DNA of 64,000 nt from Lichenostomus cassidix (taxonomy: Eukaryota; Chordata; Aves; Passeriformes; Meliphagidae). The notes below the pieces were generated by a model, which saw only the letters and a list, made by a program, of their open reading frames with translations, ran no database searches and was not told where the DNA came from. Where the stretch lies: NCBI GenBank assembly GCA_008360975.2, contig CM039184.1:37807797-37871796 (forward strand). The letters run 5' to 3'. Position numbers and translations under genes: made by a program. This document shows, piece by piece, positions 13,401 to 26,329 of this stretch (positions are counted from its first letter, which is position 1; each line of letters opens with the position of its first letter).

Positions 13401-16400
13401 GGATTTCAGATAATGTAAAAATTCTGTAGCTAGCACTTAAAATGAGTACTGAAATATGCTTAGACTAATAAAGGTGTTTTGCCCATAAATGCAAAAATAA
13501 GTGGGAGGTCAGCACTTAGGAGCTACCCGAATCACATTGAGATAATTTCTTTTAACCTTTTTGCAATTCACAGAGCACATCAGGTTTCATAAACCCTGCG
13601 GCTTTCTTGATGAGAATCAGAGAAATACACAGAGGGGAACATAATTAAGATTAATCTATATATATTTAACTAGCTAATGAATGTGGTTTACTTAGGGTGT
13701 GCATTCTGAGATACCACTAATAATACCTTATCTTCTTTGAACAGGTAAATATCCCATTTCAACAGATTGCCAAAAGAAACTGCAAAAGACTTCAAAGGTA
13801 AGGACTGCCTTAAAAATGCTTCAAATGATCATTTCTTCTGGTTTATCAGAAAAGAAAATGGAGAATGTTAATTCGTTTTGACTATCTGGCTGATAACAAA
13901 GAATTGCGGATGGCATTAATTGACATAGGCTTTGACTTCCTGTTTGTGAAGCTGTTTACATATAAAAGACAAATTTTCCCTTTACTCTTGTTTGAAAGGA
14001 TAAGCTTAATTAATTTGGTAACTGCTGAAAAAAATTATGCGCAAAAATAAAATATTTAAAGCTTGTAACAATTTTACGATACTTTTCTTCATGCAAGATT
14101 AAAAGAATACTGTTAAGCTGCTAGAAAATTAAACTTGGCTATGATTCTTTTTTTCATTATGAAAGCTTTCTAACTTCACTTTTAATTTTTTTTTACTTGA
14201 TAAAACTTTCTTTAATTCCTCTAAGAGATATGATTTTGACTTTAGTTTCAAAGATCTAATGAATTGTGAGAGCACTTTAGATTTAGAATACATTTGGTTT
14301 GCTTTCAGTTGTGGGGAATATCTCCGTGTCATTTTGTGTCAAGACTTCTGTTTGTGGTACTGCGTTGTTCTTCAGCTACGTCTCCTGTAGCAAATAGTTG
14401 ATTAAACTCTTCTGTCCACCCTTACAGAAAATATTCTTGTCTCTCAAGGGCACAGGTAACAGAAGACAAGGTTTCACTAAAGTTGTTATTTTTAAGTCAT
14501 CAAGTTTGAGAGGATGACAAGGACATTGTAGTCTGCCCTAAACGTGGATTTGTTAACCAGAGAGAAAGAAAGAGCTGTAATTTATTCTTCAAGTCATCTT
14601 CTGTGTGTCTACTTTATTTTAAAACACTGGGTATTTAGGAGCCTTTTACGTGTCATTTATGCATATTTTTTAATGCATACACTGTCAGGATAGGAGATCC
14701 TGTATCAATTAATATTTAGCCATACTTTTCTACCCTGCTTTAAAAAAAAGTCCCATAATTACTTTGTCCACCCAAAACGTAGCTTAAGAATTACAGATAA
14801 TAACAGAGGAGAAATTCTGAGAAAGTTTCACAAGCTTTTGGTGATTGTGCCAGTCATCATCTGAGTACTAGACTTTTATGGGACAAAAGCATGTAGGTGG
14901 AGTATCTAAGCTGAGACAAAAAGTCAAAGGCTCATTTCAGAACATGCTGTGTTCCCAGACTGACCAAGGACTTCAAGCCTCATTTTATGTGCCAGAAGAA
15001 TTCCTGAAATATTGAGCCTTTCACTATTTTGGCTTTGATCCTTTTATTAATTTCTTAAACTTTCTTTCAAAAAAAATTTTAGAAATTATTTTTTTCATCT
15101 TGATTGAAATCCCAGGGCATTGTGAGATATGGGGAGCCATTTTCATTATGCCTCAGTGTGCTACCTAACCCTCTCTTTGTATTCTTCCAGTACACCTGCA
15201 ATGCTTCGATCCATCAAAAAACTCCACATTTCCAGTAGTATATTATACTTTGAAAATTATGAAGGAAATCAAACTATAAAATGGCTGATGTTTTTTGTGT
15301 GTGCAGACGTGTTGCCAGATTTGTTCCATTTTTCACTTTTTCTTGTCAGGCCTTTTCTTTATATAAAAATATAATTGATGAGGTAATTTGTTCCTTTCCA
15401 AGTACCTCAGGTAGAATTTGATCATGCCAAGATTTAAATAGTATTGGCTAAGTGAAAATATTTCTGTAAGTGTAGGAAAAAAAAAACCTTAGAGGTGAAA
15501 AATATGGAAGAGTTAAAAAAAACCCAAACAAAGTATACTTAAAAGAAAAGCAGAAAGAAAGGGAAAGGGGGGGTGCCATACTCCAAGGTCCTATTTGAAT
15601 GCCGCTGAGGGTGCCTAGGAGAATCATCATTGAAGGACATAAAATATCAAGATGAGAAAATATATGTCACATTTCTGACAGGTACATCTAACTATGAAAA
15701 AAAAAAGCCCTATTCAGCACAGGAGGTTAAGGGAAGAATAGAACTAATGACATTACAATCCTCTTGAGAAGCCTTGTTTTGTTTATTAAATAAGTCATTT
15801 CAGTAAGATAAGTCAAAAGAACTGCTTAGTCTGGCAGTGTTAATTGATGCTGTCCTGGGAGTTTATTGTTATGTATTACTCTTTCTGTCCTTTCATGTAA
15901 AGATGTCAGCACATTGTACCTGACAGGATGTACTGTATATTATAAATTATTCTAATTGGGATAGAAAAACGGCCATCAATTCTTGCTACTCTGTGTATCT
16001 AAGGCATTACTTTAATTTGTACATAATATTATTTCCCAACTATGAGGTTTATTTTAGGATTTACTTTAAATAAGTAATGTTTTTATGAAGTCTCCAGATG
16101 AAAAATAGTTTATTCCATCCAGTTATGGTTTGACACATATAGATATATTTCCCTACACAAATACAATGAACACATGTGTACAACATGTACATGATAGGAA
16201 ATGAGGACAAGAGATAAAACGAACAGAGCCTTTCAAGCCTGACATGACATGCTTAGAAGAGAGTTAAATACAATCTTGCACTCTTTCTTGAGCACAACTT
16301 GTATTGACAGCAGTGCTACAATCCAAAGACGGGGACAGGAAAGGGCAAATATCAACTTTATTCTGTCTTTCATATTATGTCATGAGTGCATGGAATGCAA

Positions 16401-18820
16401 GGATGGGCACACTGGATATTGTACAATCAGTTATAGCAATGTGGCTTTTCCCTTTCTGTAATTCTGTGGCATGTAAAGTTTTAGAGATAATTTAAAGGAA
16501 AATTAATACATTTCATTGCAGTGAATTATTTCAGGGATGCTGTTTGAATCCTAAGGGCAATTATTTCCAAAGAAGATTGCTTTCTATCCTTCTGAATGCC
16601 ATTAGTGTATTGATGCAGCTTGTAACCATTTCAAGATATAAAACAGTTTGGGAGAGGTTTTTTCACCTCTTAAAAAATTCTGGTAGAGATAGTTTTTCTG
16701 AATTTCAATAAAAAATTGAAAAATAAAAGTAAGTACTGTTTTTAATCCCATTTCTGTAACAATTGAGCAATCAAGTGTGTTCAGTTTTGGGCCAATCCTG
16801 TCTATACTGAACACTACAAATATTGCTCCTTCTGGTAAAATGTGATGGAAGTGCCTTGAGGGTATGTATGCTAAATATTTATTTATTGCATGGCTTATTG
16901 CCTAAGATTGTTTCTCCTTAGAGGCACATGTATTAAGTACTAGAGCATTTGAGTTGAGATTATTTAGCCTATGCATTAGAAAGAATTAGCAATTCAGCAT
17001 GTATCACCCATTTTGTTTAAAACCCTGTTTGCCAAGCAGGCGTGTTTCTAATAGGAGAAAAAACATGGTTTCCACCACTACCTTTTTCAGCTATGTGACT
17101 ACTTCTCTGTCTTTAAGACAGAAATAGCTATCGCAATGAAAAAAGAGATGGAGGGATGAGAGAATCTCTTGAAAGACTTATATAGTGGTTTTCAAAGGAC
17201 TGAAGTGACTTGGAAGACTAGTTTCGAAAAAAATTCAATGCAATTCAGGAGGTGACATCACCAAGCAGACAAAATTACTTCAGGCAGGATCCATAAACAC
17301 ACTTAGACATTGCAAGACCTAATATTCAGACCAATCTGTAGACACATTCTCTATATAGTACACAAAAAGAGTTAAGCCCCTCTGAATGAGATCCACAGTG
17401 AAGAGTGTGTGGAGCAGACATTTACCTTTAGTTAATCATTAGGAAATCCTAGGGTATGGTGAAAATGATGGTGAAGTGACAGGATTTCTAATCCTCTCGT
17501 GGTTTAGGATTAATGCTACTTCAAGTGACTAAACCTTGTTCTTGTTTCTTTCTTTAGGATATAGAATAGGGGTTACCTTTTTAAAAATGTAATAGGAGAT
17601 CTGTCCCTGAAGGGCACAATTAATATGCATTCTACTTACTGTACTCCAGAATCCTATGACTGACTATATAACAGGACCCTGGCAAGTTTTCCATGCAAAC
17701 AGAAATTCTTGCCATTCATCTAGTGAGAGTCATACTTATTAGTAGAGTGTTATACGAGGCAACACTCAATTCTTCCTGTGTTGTTGAATTGAAATTCCAG
17801 ACACAGTGGTTAAATTTGGAGAACAGAATTAGAGCTCAGGTCTATTGCCATGCATATGGATTCAATATGTAATTTACATGAAATATATACTAAATTACAT
17901 AAATATTCACTTATTAGATAAGTGAACTTCCCTTGGCCTGTTCTTGGACACTCAATCCTATTTAAAAAAACTAGATTTACAGAAAATCAATTATTGTCTA
18001 TTTGTGGTATCTTTACATGCAGACACTATTTGATTCAGTGTCATCAGTCTAAAATATGTACAGCTGAATTGTTTTATCCTGACTCATTCAAAGAGAATAA
18101 ATATTCCGGATTTTTTTGCTTTTGTTTTCTGAACTTTGCACAGTCTAGTATCATACACTGAGAACTGTATAAAAATTTGTAAATGCTTTCTCACTGCTTA
18201 TCTATTAAATAAGGCTTCTTAGTAGGAAAATTACTTCTTCTTTTGAAACTTTATAAAATAGGAATAAATCCCAAAGCTTCCACTGCATTTTCTATTTGAG
18301 GGATTTTGTTGGTTTTTTTTTTTTTTACTATAAACTGCTGCTTCTGACAACTTAGTCTCATTAGCTGGATTTACATAAATCCTCTACTCAGGAACAGGAA
18401 TTGCCTGTAGAAATTCTCCTACTAACCTCACTTGTCCAACAGTAAGAAAAGACAGGAATCTATTCTGCCTTTTAATGTTGGCATTTGGCATGCCAGTTGA
18501 GAGATTAAAATTTAAATTTCTGCAATGCATTGGGAGAAAACAAGTAGCAGTCTCTCTCAGTAAGCAACAGTACATTACTGGTCTTCTCTACTTGGGGTTT
18601 TGCTTATTCATTCTCTCTGTATAATTATTGCCACCATCCCTCCTATCTTTGGGATTCAGTATGTTTGCATTTTCACATGGTCGTGTCTGAATCTTGTCAT
18701 GTGCCTGAGTTCCAGCAAGTGTCGTGGAGCAAACAAGTTTGGGAGCTGCTGCATATTCCAGGAAAAAAAGTCCTTTAATCTCCTGTCCCTTTTGTCCTTT
18801 CTGCACCAAACCAATTGTTG
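10488..18820. other. AT-rich unique DNA, no gene recognised
   Basis: No recognisable exon or transposon. Open frames are short and low in complexity. A 13-base direct repeat CCCCATTTTTACT occurs at 12305 and 12334. A splice-site-flanked segment at 13745-13797 is treated as a finding. T and A runs are scattered, the longest T run being at 18313-18326. Confidence 0.55.
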
Positions 18821-18992
18821 GGCTCTGTAACAGGCTGTCCAGGGAAGTGGTTGAGTCACCATTCATGTAGTTATTTGAAAGGCATGTAGACATGACTCTT
18901 AGGGACACGGTTTAGTGGTGGACTTGGCAATATTACTTTTGTGGTTGAACTTGATGATCTGGTCTTTTCCAACCTAAGTGATTCTATGATTG
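18821..18992 (+). mobile_element. CR1 LINE fragment, 3' end, sense orientation
   Basis: Matches the recalled CR1 3' UTR: 'aacaggctgtccagggaagtggttgagtcaccat' (18829-18862), 'cttagggacacggtttagtggtggacttgg' (18898-18927), then 'gatgatctggtcttttccaacctaagtgattctatgattgct' (18953-18994) with the CR1 terminal ATTCTATGATT. It is 5'-truncated and clearly diverged. An apparent minus-strand frame of 106 codons covering 18588-18908 runs antisense across it and is not a gene. Confidence 0.92.
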
Positions 18993-21900
18993 CTCCTGAA
19001 TCCCACCGAAGAAGGAAACTCAGCAGGAGACAGAAAACTCTAGCCTCTCCCAGAGGACTTGTACCCTAACTGCTCTCCTTTCTAACCCCCTCCCACATCT
19101 TCATTCTGCCCCAGCTCAAGGTACAAGATTTCAAATTTATTTTTCTTTATAGAACCACCCCCTCAGTTGTTCTTTATCTTGTACAGGGAGGGTTTCTTTT
19201 TGAAATGCTCTGCTATCCTCAGCTACACATGTGTCTTGGAGCTTTCTGTTATTTCACAGTTCAGCCTTCTGGTACACCATTTTTAAGATGCCATATACTA
19301 AGATTTCTAGAAAAGGCTTAAGAAAATGAGTGTGATATGTTCCAAATTTTGTGGTACACATTTTGTGGACTGTGGCTATCAGTAACGTTAGAACACAATG
19401 GTATATCAGAAATTAATGACAAGCTGTGCTTATTTTATGGCGTATAATTTAACTGTTGAACTCTGAACTAATTTAAAGGCATTACATCATTTTACCTGGA
19501 AAAAGAAAAGTATTAATATTGCAAAGTACTGTGATCCAGTCAAATTGATTTAAGGAGATAGAATAATATACCCAACTGACCAAGTTTACTTCTGTCACTC
19601 TTAAAATTGAAATAAGAATTGTTATTGCCAAAGCAGCACTGTATGTAACTAGATACTGTTTAATAGTGCAGGTAATGAAGCAACTGTAATTAAGCTGCAT
19701 TTAAAAACCTCTACATTTTCCAGTTTATTTCTTTAACTTCTTTTTGTGTAAGTGCAACCCCAGTTTTGACTTGGCAAACCAGACAAGGGAGGGTTAATAC
19801 GCATGCCTGAGATATTTTGGTTTATAGCGTTTTGACATTTGATTCTTACGCTATCATTTCTTATTCATTCTATCATATATTTCAATTGAGCAAAACAAAC
19901 CTGAAAACAAGCTTGCTTTTCCCTCTCCTGTTGTTAGTATCTGGAGGTCCTATTTTCAGAGTCTGTTCCAGAGATTGTGCATCTCTGCTTCACTGGTGGT
20001 TGTAAGAACACCTCAGCACACTATGTAAGCTGTCAAGGGTGTCTTTCAGGAAGAAATGGAGGCATAATGCATAACTAAACGTGAAATAAAAATCAAAGCA
20101 AAGCAAAATGAAGTCTTTCCCTCTGAAGGAACTTGCTTATTTGAGACATAGGGTGGGATTTAAATCCTCAAAATATGCTTAAATATGAGGTTTAGTCTAT
20201 CATTATATGAAGCTTAGTCTATAATTATCCTCTTGCCTGTCCCTCCTTCCCCTGATTCTATTTCTGTAACTGACACATGCAAAATAGTACTAGCACTCAT
20301 TGTAGCCTCTGAAGTCGTCTTTTACACTCCCTGGTATTCCAGGCATATTGCTTTTAATCAGTATTGTGGTTTGATATTCGTTCATCAAAGAGTCTATTAG
20401 ATTCAACGTTTCATTATAATTTACATCTGCCAAGAACTGCTTTCTGTAGTTGGACTGCATGGTTTCCTTCTAGTGACTAATAGGAAATGTTGTACATAGC
20501 ATCAAAATTGTTGTAATCTTGATACTTTAATGAACATATTTTCACCCTATATTCTTCATCCTCTGCTAGCTTTCTATTAATTTTTATAAAATTCTGTTTT
20601 CACTGGTATAATCTGGTTATATCATACACATTACACGCAGAGCTTAAAGATCACTTCCTGTCAGCAGTCAGTGAATAGTAAAGGCATACTTCGCCCCCTT
20701 TTTATGTGATTGGTCTTGTTCAGATTTTGCTCCATTTATGTTCCTATTATGATCTTCCTCTTTAGCATTAAAAGCGTGAGTCTCTCACAGCTGTCATATC
20801 TTCTCTGTTAGGACAGTTCTTCCATCTCTTCTGTGCTCAGACTTTGTTCACAAGCTGATAGTTTTTTCGTATAAAATTTGTTTCTGACAACCAGTTGGCT
20901 GTCTCCCAAGACTAGGCTGTGTGAGTTCTCCATCAGACTCCTGCACTTAACCTGCTGCAGTTTCTGTGAGGCCAAAGGGGCACACAAGCTGTGCGAAGCA
21001 GAGAATTTATTATCTGCTCAAGTCTTAAAGATTTGTTCCAGGACTTATTATTATTCCATTTATTATAGGAATGCTTTTATTTTGAATTAGATTTGCTTAA
21101 GACTAAAAAACTCTTTCCAGTATCTACCTGTTTCCCTGGTGCTGTGTTCACCAGTGTAGGGCCACCCTGGCTCCTGAGGCTGGTGGCTTCTGTCTTAGAG
21201 AAGAAGCTTGTCATGAGTTATCATCATCCCAACTGTTCCAGCAGGAAATGACTGGTTTTTATAGTTGGGAGGTTCCTTCCCTCAAGGATTAAAAGGTTTA
21301 TGAATATGGTTTCTTCTTCTCTTCAATGTCACCTTGGGGGCACTATGTTTTTGGTGGCATGTACTCAGTCACTGTATGTATGTGCTCTGGTTTACATACT
21401 TGGTTTCTTGCACTTTGTTTACTTGTTACCCTCGAAACTGTTTTTCCTTAGTACTGTTTTATTTCCCTAATAATCAGAAGTTGACTGTGGTTGAGTTTTC
21501 TGCAAACTTCTGGTTTTAATCTGTGCCTTTACTTCAAGGCAATGCTTTGATATATATATATATTTATATTTTTGTGTATATATCCCTGCTTATTTGGAAA
21601 ATACATGATGTTATAAGTCATTTAAATTCTGTGTTAACCAATGTATAATCTTTTCCATTAAAAATGCATGGCAGTTTATTATGCAAGCAGTGCTGGGAGG
21701 AGGACATACACTTGTTTTTGCACTGTGGTAAATGAACAACAGGATTTGGATTATGCAGAATTCCTTTGAAAAAAAAAAAAAGGATGCTTAAACCTAATTC
21801 CATACATTTAGATTTGCATGCCAGGATAACTGGTCTTGCATTTAGAAGTGTTAAACAGTTAGCATCTCCTGCTGAAATAACTGAAAGTTATTGAATGTAT

Positions 21901-23156
21901 TCTACTAATAGGAGCAGCAATGTTGTGTTATGGAAGAGTAACATAGCATAGTGGTCTGAGCTGTAATTACTCTTCAGACAGCCAATTGCTTCTGAGCATT
22001 AAATAAACCATGGCTTTTCGGATTATACTATTTTTTAAAAGGGAAGCAGTGCTTACTATTCCCAGTTTTACACTGAAAGTCTGGAAGGAAAAAAACCAAA
22101 CATTGTAACACAGTAACAAATACTGCATTTTTGGCTTCAGGAATCAAAAAGGAATCAATTCTATGTTTCTCAAATTTTAATTTAATTTTTCTTCTGATCA
22201 GGTTAGTTGGGTTTTCTTTCATGTATGCCTTCCTTTGTCTTCTTTCCTTCCCTCTATTCAGGTCTGTAATATCCTTTAATGGACCACAGTTCAATTACAC
22301 TGTAATGCAAATAATTATGATGAGGGAGTCTTTTCTTTGCTCTAGTTATGGGAATTTTAACTGTTTGACTGTTCAACTGTAGAAAAGAATATCTACAAAT
22401 GAATGCTGTCTATAAAATGTTTTTAAAGAAGTGTGATGTGTACATAATGAAAGTGATATCGGAAAAGCCTTTTTGGTTTGTATTAATTTTTAAAAAGTAA
22501 ACTTTTCTCTTACAATTCATTGTAGAATGTTAATTCTCTGATATTTATCAAAATGCTTTAGTTCATGAGCATTTATCAGCATTATTTACCACCATCATCT
22601 TTAGCACAGGTCTGTATCTCCACTGTCTTGACAGAATTTTCTGATGAATTGGCTGTTGCACAGTCTGTGAAAAAAAACCAGGGTGTAACTTATTTCTTAA
22701 TATGAAGCATAATACAAAATGATTCATAACCAACTCTGAAGTGTAGCATTTTTCAAATTTTTCAATTGAGTAGGAATGCATTACAATAGGTGGCTAGACT
22801 GGAGTGCCCTCAAGATCAGTTTAAAGAATCATGGCTTTTCTTGTGTTCTCTTTCTGCTCTTCCCTTAAATCAAACTGTGACATCACTTCAGAAGTACACA
22901 TATATTGGATAAGCCTTAAACAGGATTTTTATAGTAATTCGGGAGAGAGATAATTGTTTTCTGGTGTTTCACAATACATCTACATATCTGAAACCCCAGT
23001 CTGTTCATTATCTTAGAAAAATTCAACATTGCTGAGGAATAATGTGTTTGAGGAACCATAACATTAAACACATAAAAACTTTGGGGTTGATTGAAAACTG
23101 AGTTGAGATATTTTCAGGGCAGAGTTACCACCAAATATTTTTAAAGCTCTATAGGA

Positions 23157-23159
<3 letters not shown>
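18993..23159. other. AT-rich unique DNA, no gene recognised
   Basis: A slightly GC-richer patch lies at 19000-19130 and another at 20880-21290, neither recognisable. A short TA-rich alternating tract lies at 21551-21590. No exon or repeat family could be identified. Confidence 0.5.

Positions 23160-23186
<27 letters not shown>
23160..23186 (+). repeat. 27-nt T homopolymer
   Basis: An uninterrupted T run. It could be a decayed poly(A) tail of a retrocopy on the minus strand, but the flanks on the 5' side of such a copy (to the right on plus) do not resemble a gene or a known SINE. Confidence 0.9.
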
Positions 23187-23190
<4 letters not shown>

Positions 23191-24103
23191 GAATCTCCAT
23201 TACAACTGTTTAATTTTAGTAGGAAGCATTTGGTCACAATCAAAAAGGGTATCCTTAGACATAAGATTCATTTGCTAATGCTTTTGATTTTTCTGCAGAC
23301 ACATGTCTGTACCAGTAGTGCGTATATACTTGAAGGAAAGATCTTCTGGTTTTGCTTTTAAATTCCTGACTTAGTACAATAGTCCTACCCTTTGAAGGGT
23401 CATGTTGAGCTAATATTATACTAAAGAATTATTACATCCCTGTAAGCAACCTATCTACAGATGGGGATGACTCCCTCCATCTGGTGACTTCTGATTTGCT
23501 GTTTGTTCAGGAAAAGTGCTATAATGTAGTTGAAGATAAGGGTAGGGGGAAAAAATCACTGTTGTAGCAATCCAGTGCACTGGGAGGGGATGGAAAGCCT
23601 GGCTTAAATGTACTTTCTATATTGTTCTAAAATACTGATGAATTCCCTGACCAGTATCAAATTCATCAACTCTCCATTTAATTTCATATTCATTATATTC
23701 AACAATCACTAGTATATCACAATGACTAGTGATTACTTTACACTGCCTCTTTTATAGTGTAATGAGAAATCATGGTGATCTGTATTTGAAATCGCTTACT
23801 TCCTGATAGTGCACGGCAAAGATTTATTTTCCCTGGATGTAAAATAATATTATGTTATGTGGCATCATTACACCATTAAATACAATGGGGTTTATCACTT
23901 AATCCTTCTCAAAAGTATTTTTCAATGACCAAGGACATGAAGCAAATAGAAATTTATTATTTAAAGCTGGGAGGATTATTTAATTCTTTTAAGGAAACAA
24001 AGGCTCTGGAATTCACCCAGAATATTTGTCTTTAAAACTTGCCCAATTACCACAGTTCAGAGACCAAAGTTGTTATAAAAAGCCTGAATTTATACCTCAT
24101 TAC

Positions 24104-24303
24104 CATAATGGTCCTCATTCTCTTGTTGTCTTGGGGCACAAGGTTTATATTCACAATCTCTACTTCTTGCAGAGCTTGTAAATGCAATTAGTGATTCTCT
24201 ATGACCATACTCGCCCTGTTTATGCCCAGTGACAACTTCTAACGTAGGGCAGCAAGGATGTGATTTCAGGCCTCTTGGTGGTTGCAAATATTCTGTATAG
24301 GCT
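24104..24303 (-). other. Candidate coding exon or conserved element
   Basis: On the minus strand this stretch is open for at least 80 codons, continuing upstream of the putative acceptor into an A-rich tract. Its residue make-up is balanced (many H, R, Q, E, P, G and C), unlike the F/L/I/K/N-rich spurious frames elsewhere. A possible acceptor reads CCCAACCTCACTAG just upstream. Possible donors are ATG|GTAATG (exon end at 24104) and GAG|GTATAA (exon end at 24096), directly before the in-frame stop. I do not recognise the protein. The same bases also include TAATTGCATTT-type motifs, so it could equally be a conserved non-coding element. Splicing and function are inference only. Confidence 0.22.
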
Positions 24304-24325
24304 CTAGTGAGGTTGGGATGAGTAA

Positions 24326-24440
24326 TTTTTTTTCTTTTTTCTTTTTGCTTTTTTTTTTTGCTGTGTGTGTGGTGGTTTTTTTTTTGTTTTTTTTTTGTTT
24401 GTTTGTTTGTTTGTCTGTCTGTCTGTTTGTTTGTTTTTTT
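24326..24440 (+). repeat. T-rich / (TTTG)n / (TCTG)n low-complexity block
   Basis: T runs broken by single C or G, a short (GT)n, then about five TTTG units, TCTG units and TTTG again. This is a compound microsatellite. Confidence 0.9.
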
Positions 24441-24688
24441 ACTGAAGTAAAAAACTAGCGAAATTATTTCAGGTACACAAGAAGTGAACGGTGTTTCATT
24501 TTCTTGGCAGCATGAAAACCAGACTGAAAGTGGGAAGTAAAATATTTATTTTACACAATCCTTTCCTTATTATCTTTTAATTAAATGAAAAGTTCAGTAT
24601 AAGAAGACAAATACCAAGACAAATATTGTAACTTTGAGACAGATACTTTTTCAGGGCATCTTAACTGATTTTTGTCTTTGATCTGTAC

Positions 24689-24755
<67 letters not shown>
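24689..24755 (+). repeat. (CTTT)16 tetranucleotide microsatellite
   Basis: About sixteen essentially perfect TTTC/CTTT units. On the minus strand it translates as a KERK array, which is an artefact. Length and purity suggest it is polymorphic. Confidence 0.95.
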
Positions 24756-24756
<1 letters not shown>

Positions 24757-25567
24757 TTTTGGGCAAATGTCTAATATTATAGAGAAATATTTCAGCCATC
24801 TTAAATTATATTCCTAACTTGTATTCATGACTTAAAAGTTCATTAACAGACCTGTATATTCTATACTTCTTGGGGGGTTTAAATAATGTTTTCTCACTCC
24901 CAGATTTCTTGATGTATTTTCCCATTACTTTCTCACTTTCTGATTAGTTTCTTCCATATCTGAAAAGTATCAATTTTTAAATTTTTATTTTTGATGCCAT
25001 TAATGGGACTTCTATTAGAAGTAGAATTTGCAATTTTAACCAATGTTTGGGGTTGTTTTTTCAAATGTTTCAAAATTATTTTCAGCATATTTGCAAAGCA
25101 GGTTGTTTTTTTGAAAGAGCTAAATGTCTTTTTAAATATCATAACTTTTTGTATAATTTTTCTCAGTGCCATTTTAACCTGTGCAGTTGCAAGGCCACCA
25201 TAATATTGACCATAATTCAGGTATGACATGTACCATGCTTTTAATCAGACGAATGAGATTTTCTCATTTAATGAGTTTTTCTACCAATTTACAGAATCAA
25301 AACAGATTCTGTGTCAAAACGTCACAGAACAGTTGGAAGGGACCTCATGAGACTGGCTGCTCCAACCTCCCTTCTCAAAGCAGAACTAGTCTACCGCAGG
25401 TTGCTCAGTGCATACTCAGTCAGGTTTTCGATATTTCCAAGGATGGACACACCACAACTTCTTTTTGCAATCTGTTTCATTGTTTGATCAACCTTCCGGT
25501 ACAAAATGCTTAAATGCTTAAATGAAATGTCCTGTGTTTCTGTTTTTGACCACTGTCTCTTGTTATA

Positions 25568-25945
25568 GGAGTGTGGAAAGCCTTGTTAAAGTTAAGATAA
25601 TCCACTGTGTCCACCAATCCAATAATATTGTTATAGGAACCTATCATGTTGGTCAAGCACGATTTCTCCTTCTTAAATCCAGGCTAGCTTGGATTTGCCA
25701 CCTTCTTCCCCTTAATGTGTTTGGATATGGGTTTGAGGGTTATTTTTCCAACACCACCCTATGAACTGAGGTCAGGGTGATTAGCTCATACTTTCCTGGA
25801 TCCTCCGTTTTTACCTTCTTAAAGACAGGAGGGACATTTTCCTTGTTGCGTTCCTGGGGAACATCATCCAATTTCCACGATCTTTCAGAGTGTCATTGGA
25901 GTGACATCACCCAGCTCTCTCAGCACTGGTGGGAGTTCAGCATTA
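25568..25945 (-). pseudogene. CR1 ORF2 reverse-transcriptase remnant
   Basis: The reverse complement carries recognisable but frame-shifted traces of the first third of the LINE reverse transcriptase, ending at the segment equivalent to DFSKAF near 25585. The YxDD active-site region lies beyond the break point and is absent. The gene is dead. Confidence 0.8.
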
Positions 25946-26140
25946 TGTCCTATTGGTTTGTGGTTCCCAGCAGGTCAGGTGTTCCCTTACATGATACTTC
26001 TCTACTAGGAGCCAGCCTTCATTATGCCAGACTTTCCCACTGGGAGGAGGAGGATTGAATTTCTGACGGAAGAGCTTACTAGTAAATTCCAGGAAGAGCA
26101 CTTTGACCTTTTCCTTGTTCTTAGTCAGCACCCGGCCCAT

Positions 26141-26329
26141 TTAACAGTCCTGGGTTCTGATCCTACTTTTCCCATTGTCCCCTTCTCTCAGCATTCTGAA
26201 CTCCACCATCTGAAGGTTAATGCAGCCAAAACTTCTCCTGACCTTCACATTCCTGAGCAGCTCTTCTCTGTTTGCAAATATAAGGTCCAGCAGATTTCCT
26301 TCAGTACAGATTATGTGCATCCAAGCCAA
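26141..26329 (-). pseudogene. CR1 ORF2 endonuclease domain remnant
   Basis: A 62-codon piece aligning with the last part of the apurinic-like endonuclease of CR1 ORF2. The motif run LDLIFANREE..NVKVRRS.GC and MVEFRMLREG is diagnostic. In the functional family this enzyme nicks the target DNA for target-primed reverse transcription. Here the upstream catalytic residues are absent and a stop follows, so it is non-functional. Confidence 0.85.

Noticed and set aside
18588..18908. A 106-codon minus-strand frame
   Set aside because: It overlaps the antisense of a CR1 3' UTR, so its right-hand part is repeat-derived.
22539..22579. Hairpin with AAATGCT/AGCATTT arms as a microRNA precursor
   Set aside because: The stem is only 7 bp plus a 5-bp outer stem with an 8-base one-sided bulge, far below a microRNA hairpin.
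23160..23186. T27 as the poly(A) tail of a retrocopy or SINE on the minus strand
   Set aside because: No gene-like or SINE-like sequence lies to its right, and no target-site duplication was seen.
24581..24799. A lysine/glutamate-rich minus-strand frame (KERK repeats)
   Set aside because: Direct translation of the (CTTT)n microsatellite.
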